Source of the DNA: Chitinophagaceae bacterium
GTDB taxonomy: Bacteria; Bacteroidota; Bacteroidia; Chitinophagales; Chitinophagaceae
NCBI GenBank assembly: GCA_947454155.1
Contig: CANGIT010000006.1
Coordinates: 62,001 to 126,000 of the forward strand
Length of the DNA stretch: 64,000 nt
Reading direction: 5' to 3'
The notes beneath the pieces were generated by a model. It was not told the origin of the DNA and did not search any database. It worked only from the letters and a program-made list of their open reading frames with translations. This document shows, one piece after another, positions 63,867 to 64,000 of this stretch (within the stretch, counting starts at the first letter, position 1; each line of letters opens with the position of its first letter). The position numbers and the translations under genes were made by a program.

Positions 63867-64000
63867 TTATTCCTTTTCACTATTCTTTTTTACTATTCTT
63901 CTTGCAGCCAAACCCATACCTGTTGCAATTAATATTGTAACACCACCATCAATCGGGCACCCCGGAGGAGGATTGGGATCCAATGGATCACAACCTGGGT
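63867..64000 (-). CDS. PID-CTERM-type exosortase target protein, 5' partial
   Basis: Only the last 43 residues are visible; the rest lies beyond the window. The frame is open from the edge and ends at TAA 63867-63869. The sequence has an acidic/proline-rich stretch (PLDPNPPP), then GCPIDGG, then a hydrophobic run (VTILIATGMGLAA) and a basic end (RRIVKKNSEKE). This tripartite layout is the signature of an exosortase sorting signal of the PID-CTERM type seen in Bacteroidota. The exosortase at 36416-36979 is the likely processing enzyme. The body of the protein cannot be described. Confidence 0.8.
   Translation of the reverse strand, partial: PGCDPLDPNPPPGCPIDGGVTILIATGMGLAARRIVKKNSEKE

Overview
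The window looks like a chromosomal segment of a Bacteroidota bacterium, most likely of the Chitinophagaceae or a close relative. The reasons are PKD-rich secreted proteins ending in the gliding-motility/type IX secretion C-terminal domain, a PorP/SprF protein, a TonB-type receptor with a carboxypeptidase-like N-terminal domain, promoter-like TAnnTTTG boxes without Shine-Dalgarno sequences, and an exosortase whose likely target carries a PID-CTERM-type signal. The family-level placement is inference from gene content.

Region 1 (1-10 kb) holds the 3' part of a PKD/type IX cargo protein, a BlaI/BlaR1-like regulator pair, and a giant PKD adhesin upstream of a PorP/SprF partner. Region 2 (10-12.2 kb) is a very A/T-rich gap and a complete IS3-family element with 4-bp target duplications. 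Region 3 (12.2-33 kb) is mostly housekeeping: pyrE, pyrB and pyrR, coaD, pruA, prfB with its autoregulatory +1 frameshift, a universal stress protein, a DoxX-DinB-NRDE-ATP-grasp operon, a cyclase-family lipoprotein, an M20 peptidase, a rhodanese-thioredoxin lipoprotein, a TonB-type receptor and mtaB. Its intergenic spaces carry short repeat families. One of them forms a 30-bp inverted repeat around a four-helix-bundle (23S rRNA intervening sequence-type) gene.

Region 4 (33-63.7 kb) is one long minus-strand surface polysaccharide locus, visibly richer in A/T than the rest. In transcription order it has an export lipoprotein (OPX), a Wzc-type tyrosine kinase, GDP-fucose synthase, asparagine synthase, a Wzm/Wzt ABC exporter, twelve glycosyltransferases (including an alpha-1,2-fucosyltransferase), three FkbM-type methyltransferases, three hexapeptide acyltransferases, an acyltransferase-3, a Wzy-like membrane protein, an exosortase, a carbamoyltransferase and a PHP-type tyrosine phosphatase. 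Most of these genes touch or overlap, so they are probably co-transcribed. The product is inferred to be a fucosylated, acylated, methylated and probably carbamoylated polysaccharide.

Region 5 (63.7-64 kb) ends in the last 43 codons of a minus-strand gene encoding proline-rich sequence, PGCPIDGG, a hydrophobic stretch and a basic tail. This is the architecture of an exosortase sorting signal, and it lies just upstream of the locus that encodes the exosortase. The best candidates for something new are this exosortase/target pair inside a glycan locus, the hexanucleotide-encoded Gly-Tyr repeat in the Wzc tail, and the repeat-bounded four-helix-bundle gene. No tRNA, rRNA or CRISPR array was seen.
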